Source: Leptolyngbyaceae cyanobacterium T60_A2020_046
GTDB taxonomy: Bacteria > Cyanobacteriota > Cyanobacteriia > Phormidesmidales > Phormidesmidaceae
DNA length: 37,366 nt
Reading direction: 5' to 3'
NCBI GenBank assembly: GCA_015272155.1
Contig: JACYME010000248.1
Span: 1 to 37,366, forward strand
Numbering within the stretch: position 1 is the stretch's first letter; every line of letters starts with the position of its first letter. Below, piece by piece: positions 34,153 to 37,366 of the stretch. The notes under the pieces were generated by a model. It saw only the letters and a list, made by a program, of their open reading frames with translations. It was not told where the DNA came from and did no database searches. The translations under genes were made by a program, and so were the position numbers.

Positions 34153-36708
34153 ATGCGCGCAGTGTTAATGGCTGGCGGATCTGGTACACGGCTACGCCCG
34201 TTGACCTGTGATTTACCCAAGCCAATGGTGCCAATCCTAAATCGCCCCATTGCGGAACACATCGTCAACCTCCTCAAACGCAACGGCGTCAACGAAATTA
34301 TCGCCACCCTCTATTACCTGCCCGATGTCATGCGCGACTACTTCCAGGATGGGCACGACTACGGGGTGCAGATGACCTACGCCGTCGAAGAAGATCAGCC
34401 CCTGGGCACCGCCGGATGTGTGAAAAACATTGCCGACCTCCTCGACGATACCTTTCTCGTCATCAGCGGCGATGGCGTCACGGATTTTGACCTGCAAGCG
34501 GCGGTGCGCTTCCATAAAGAGCGCGGCTCTAAGGCAACGCTGGTCTTGGCCCACGTCCCCAATCCCATTGAGTTTGGGGTGGTCATTACCGACGAGGATT
34601 GCCGCATCAAGCGCTTTTTAGAGAAACCTTCGACAAGCGAAATCTTTTCAGACACGGTGAATACCGGCACCTACATCCTGGAGCCAGAGGTGCTGGACTA
34701 CTTGCCCGCCGATCAAGAATGCGACTTCTCGAAGGATCTGTTCCCCCTTCTGCTGGAAAAAGGGGAACCCATGTATGGCTACATTGCCGAGGGCTACTGG
34801 TGCGATGTGGGCCACCTCGATGCTTACCGAGAAGCCCAGTATGACGCGCTGCATCGGCAGGTGCAGATGGACTTTGACTATTACTGCGAGGAGCGATCGC
34901 CGGGGTTGTGGATTGGGCAAAACACCGACATTGACCCCACCGCCACCCTCCACCCCCCCGTCATGATCGGCAACAACTGCCGCATTGGCGCGCGGGTCAA
35001 CATTGAGCCCGGCACCATCATTGGGGATAACGTCACCATCGGTAATGATGCCGATTTAAAGCGCCCCATCATTTGGAACGGGGCCATCATCGGCGAAGAA
35101 GCGCACCTGCGCGCCTGTGTCATCGGGCGCGGCACCCGGGTCGATCGCCGCGCCCACGTGTTAGAAGGAGCCGTCATCGGAGCCCTATCGACTGTGGGAG
35201 AAGAGGCCCAAATTAGCCCCGGTGTGCGGGTTTGGCCCAGCAAGCAGATCGAGTCGGGGGCAACGTTGAATATCAACCTGATCTGGGGGAATACGGCCCA
35301 GCGGAATTTGTTTGGGCAGCGGGGCGTGTCGGGTTTGGCGAATATCGACATTACGCCCGATTTTGCGGTCAAGTTGGGGGCGGCCTATGGCTCAACCCTG
35401 AAGCCCGGCTCCTATGTCACGGTGTCGCGAGATCAGCGCAGCATCTCTCGCATGGTGTCGCGATCGCTGATCTCTGGCCTCATGTCCGTTGGCGTCAACA
35501 TTCAAAACCTAGAAGCAACCGCCATTCCCGTGGCGCGGGCGGTACTGTCCACCCTAGGCGTGGCGGGCGGCATCCATGTGCGCATCCATCCCGAACGCGC
35601 GGATCATATTCTGATCGAATTCTTTGACGAAAAAGGCATCGACATTCCCAAGAGCAAAGAAAAGAAAATTGAAGGCGCGTACTTCAAGGAAGACCTGCGG
35701 CGGGCGCAAATCCATGAAATCGGCCAGGTCATTTACCCCAGCCAAGTTATTGACGCCTACACCACCACCTTCGAGCAGCATCTCAACGTCGAAGCAGTCT
35801 GCCGAAGCAAGTCTAAGGTGGTGATCGATTATGTCTACGCGGTTTCAGGGGCAGTGCTGCCCCGGCTGTTGGGCAAGTTTGGGTGCGATGCCGTCGTCCT
35901 CAATGCCAGCCTGAGCCACGCTGCCCCCTCCTACAGCGAGCGCGAAGCCATGCTGAGTCAGCTTGGGCAGGTGGTGCAGGCGTTGCAGGCGACCTTTGGG
36001 GTGCAGGTTTCTGCCAACGGTGAGCAGTTGGTGTTGGTGGATGAAGTGGGAACCCCCATTCGCGGCGAAACGCTGACGGCACTCATGACCCACATGATTT
36101 TGACGGTCAACCCTCGGGGAACGGTGGTGGTGCCTGTCCACGCGACGGGCGCGATCGAGCACATCGCTCGTCGTCACGATGGCAACGTGGTGCGCACCAA
36201 GGTGAATCCCACGGCATTGATGGAAGCTTGCCAGCGCAATCCCAATGTGGTTCTGGGCGGCAGCAGCGACATGGGCTTTATTTTCCCGCAGTTGCACCCT
36301 GGGTTTGATGCCATGTTCTGCATTGCCAAGCTGATCGAGTTGCTGACGATTCAACAACATACCCTAGGCCAGCTTTGGTCAGAACTGCCGAGGATTTCCC
36401 ATCGATCGCAAACATTGCGCTGTCCCTGGGGCATTAAAGGAGCGCTGATGCGGCACTTGGTGGAGACGCACCCCAGCGATCGCCTAGAACTCATTGATGG
36501 CGTTAAAATTTTGGATCAGCAGAATCGCGATAGCTGGGTGTTGGTCTTGCCCGATGCTGGAGAACCGCTGGTTCACATCTTTGCAAATAGTGAAGACCGT
36601 GAATGGGCTGATCAACAACTGCGCGACTATCGTAGCCGGGTTCTAACCTTCATCGAAAAAGAGCAAGGCATCCACCAACACTATTCAGCACAGGAGGGGA
36701 TTCGATGA
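34153..36708 (+). CDS. Sugar-1-phosphate nucleotidyltransferase fused to a phosphomannomutase-like domain
   Basis: An 851-residue protein of the type annotated as mannose-1-phosphate guanylyltransferase. Residues 1-~235 are an intact nucleotidyltransferase: AVLMAGGSGTRLRPLT, LPKPMVPILNRPI, FLVISGDGVTDFDL, EGYWCDVGHLDAY. Residues ~252-375 are left-handed beta-helix hexapeptide repeats (PVMIGNNCRIGARVNIEPGT). Residues ~385-830 follow the phosphomannomutase fold, but its key loops are lost: the TASHNP loop reads VRIHPER (476-482), the DGDADR metal loop reads SANGEQ (620-625), and the GEPSGH sugar loop reads GGSSDMG (702-708). So the transferase is probably active and the mutase half is not. TAGGAGG precedes the ATG. 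ssb overlaps by four bases. Confidence 0.9.
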   Translation: MRAVLMAGGSGTRLRPLTCDLPKPMVPILNRPIAEHIVNLLKRNGVNEIIATLYYLPDVMRDYFQDGHDYGVQMTYAVEEDQPLGTAGCVKNIADLLDDTFLVISGDGVTDFDLQAAVRFHKERGSKATLVLAHVPNPIEFGVVITDEDCRIKRFLEKPSTSEIFSDTVNTGTYILEPEVLDYLPADQECDFSKDLFPLLLEKGEPMYGYIAEGYWCDVGHLDAYREAQYDALHRQVQMDFDYYCEERSPGLWIGQNTDIDPTATLHPPVMIGNNCRIGARVNIEPGTIIGDNVTIGNDADLKRPIIWNGAIIGEEAHLRACVIGRGTRVDRRAHVLEGAVIGALSTVGEEAQISPGVRVWPSKQIESGATLNINLIWGNTAQRNLFGQRGVSGLANIDITPDFAVKLGAAYGSTLKPGSYVTVSRDQRSISRMVSRSLISGLMSVGVNIQNLEATAIPVARAVLSTLGVAGGIHVRIHPERADHILIEFFDEKGIDIPKSKEKKIEGAYFKEDLRRAQIHEIGQVIYPSQVIDAYTTTFEQHLNVEAVCRSKSKVVIDYVYAVSGAVLPRLLGKFGCDAVVLNASLSHAAPSYSEREAMLSQLGQVVQALQATFGVQVSANGEQLVLVDEVGTPIRGETLTALMTHMILTVNPRGTVVVPVHATGAIEHIARRHDGNVVRTKVNPTALMEACQRNPNVVLGGSSDMGFIFPQLHPGFDAMFCIAKLIELLTIQQHTLGQLWSELPRISHRSQTLRCPWGIKGALMRHLVETHPSDRLELIDGVKILDQQNRDSWVLVLPDAGEPLVHIFANSEDREWADQQLRDYRSRVLTFIEKEQGIHQHYSAQEGIR

Positions 36709-37166
36709 ATCACTGCATGTTGATGGCTGAGATTATCGATGAGCCACAGCTCCGCTATACCCAAGAAAATCAGACCCCGATCGCAGAATTCACCGTCTCT
36801 TTCCCTGGGCTGCGGGATGGAGACGCCCCCCAGCAAATGAAGGTGGTGGGCTGGGGAAACCTGGCGCAGGAAATTCAGGCCCGGTATCATGCAGGCGATC
36901 GCGTCTTGCTAGAAGGGCGGCTGGCCATGAACATCGTCGATCGCCCCGAGGGCTTTCGCGAAAAGCGCGCCGAAATGACGGCCCAGCGCGTCTATCGGCT
37001 CAGCGATTTGACCACAATGCCCATGCCTCGGGCCACCGTAGCCGAAACCCCAGCGGTGCCCAACTATGGCGCAGCAGCACCCACCACAGCACCAGCGGCG
37101 GCCCCCACGTCCACCCTGGCTCCCCCCGCTGATGCCGAAGTTGACTACGACGATATCCCGTTCTAG
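36705..37166 (+). CDS. ssb: Single-stranded DNA-binding protein
   Basis: A 153-residue OB-fold protein. NHCMLMAEIIDEPQLRYTQENQTPIAEFTVSF, MKVVGWGNLAQEIQARYHAGDRVLLEGRL and EKRAEMTAQRVYRL are the SSB core. A flexible Ala/Pro/Thr-rich linker (~115-140) leads to the acidic C-terminal tip YDDIPF, through which SSBs recruit repair and replication proteins. Its ATG overlaps the TGA stop of the upstream fusion gene (ATGA, 36705-36708), so translation is likely coupled. This is odd company for ssb, as the upstream gene is for sugar-nucleotide metabolism. A second SSB elsewhere in the genome is possible. Confidence 0.9.
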   Translation: MNHCMLMAEIIDEPQLRYTQENQTPIAEFTVSFPGLRDGDAPQQMKVVGWGNLAQEIQARYHAGDRVLLEGRLAMNIVDRPEGFREKRAEMTAQRVYRLSDLTTMPMPRATVAETPAVPNYGAAAPTTAPAAAPTSTLAPPADAEVDYDDIPF

Positions 37167-37169
37167 GTA

Positions 37170-37242
37170 CAGAAACTCGGTTTCTGCTAGGGCTGGTTCA
37201 CAATGGGGCGAATTGCTGAGAAGAAATCGGGTTTCTCGCCCC
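37170..37242. repeat. Pair of palindromes of the TCGGTTTCT type after ssb
   Basis: CAGAAAC-TCG-GTTTCTG (37170-37186) and AGAAA-TCGGG-TTTCT (37222-37236) share a core. The second is enclosed by GGGGCGA (37205-37211) and TCGCCCC (37236-37242). Similar AGAAACCGGGTTTCT palindromes are common dispersed repeats in cyanobacterial genomes. They may also act as the 3' hairpins of the ssb message. Confidence 0.55.
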
Positions 37243-37264
37243 TGTCATCTCTGTGGGCGATCCC

Positions 37265-37366
37265 TCAGCCCTCTGCCCTGCCTACCCACTGGGTTTGGAC
37301 GGCGGTGCGGGCCATGCAGCGACCTCCCTTGATCACGGTGCGGGTGGGCGGTGCAGCAGCGATCGC
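37265..37366 (-). CDS. Possible C-terminal end of a gene running in from the right edge
   Basis: On the minus strand the last 102 bases are open for 33 codons and end in TGA, reading PTRTVIKGGRCMARTAVQTQWVG near the middle. Composition is plausible for coding DNA and no stop interrupts it, but the frame is unproven without sequence beyond the window. I do not recognise the family. Confidence 0.3.
   Translation of the reverse strand, partial: AIAAAPPTRTVIKGGRCMARTAVQTQWVGRAEG

Noticed and set aside
35845-36360. 171-codon minus-strand frame inside the nucleotidyltransferase fusion
   Set aside because: Antisense to a clear coding region, His/Gln-rich, with no ribosome binding site or family match.
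1-37366. CRISPR array or phage island
   Set aside because: No spaced direct repeats, cas genes, integrase or phage structural genes were seen. The holin-like gene alone is a common chromosomal family.

Overview
The window is cyanobacterial chromosome. The octamer GCGATCGC (HIP1) recurs throughout, and the gene set is that of an oxygenic phototroph: chlI for chlorophyll synthesis, the iron-stress antenna gene isiA, a phycobilisome-type protein with a linker protein, a geranylgeranyl-reductase-type flavoprotein, and several families I associate mainly with cyanobacteria. IsiA plus phycobilisome-type genes suggest a freshwater, terrestrial or mat-type cyanobacterium rather than a marine picocyanobacterium. 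I do not name a genus. I see no rRNA, tRNA, CRISPR array or intact transposase.

Layout. 1-2.9 kb: acetolactate synthase with a C-terminal zinc ribbon, and a small alpha/beta hydrolase. 3.4-9 kb: a ComFB-type (cyclic dinucleotide receptor family) gene followed by a histidine kinase; a second histidine kinase converges on it, behind a glutaredoxin-like gene and murE. 9.2-13.4 kb: cysH, a holin-like membrane protein, a YbjN-like protein, a geranylgeranyl-reductase-family flavoprotein and a 53-residue protein, separated by gene-poor stretches. 13.6-21 kb: ppsA, an amino-acid ABC permease, the overlapping chlI-ruvC pair and a GT39-type membrane glycosyltransferase. 21.7-24.1 kb: an orphan phycobiliprotein and a linker-domain protein, then a membrane-anchored protein of unknown function. 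24.2-28.7 kb: an M15 peptidase with four helical repeats, a HAD phosphatase, a TPR-CD225 protein, and a P-loop kinase pseudogene split by a small palindromic element. 28.7-30.1 kb: isiA with its upstream region and terminator. 30.2-33.8 kb: a PP2C/SpoIIE phosphatase, cobK, a methyltransferase and a 60-residue membrane protein. 34.1-37.2 kb: a nucleotidyltransferase fused to a phosphomannomutase-like domain, overlapping ssb.

The most interesting signal is the kinase pair at 3.9-7.0 kb. The plus-strand kinase keeps the phosphoacceptor histidine but has lost the ATP-binding motifs. The minus-strand kinase keeps every ATP-binding motif but has glutamine in place of the histidine. The two also look alike in the sensor region, so they could work as a trans-phosphorylating heterodimer, possibly tied to the ComFB-type receptor encoded just upstream. 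Other strong points are the orphan phycobiliprotein that keeps its bilin cysteine and sits with a linker gene, the phosphomannomutase-like domain that has lost its catalytic motifs, and the pseudogene insertion, where removing one 166-bp segment with a 5-bp direct repeat rejoins the reading frame exactly.
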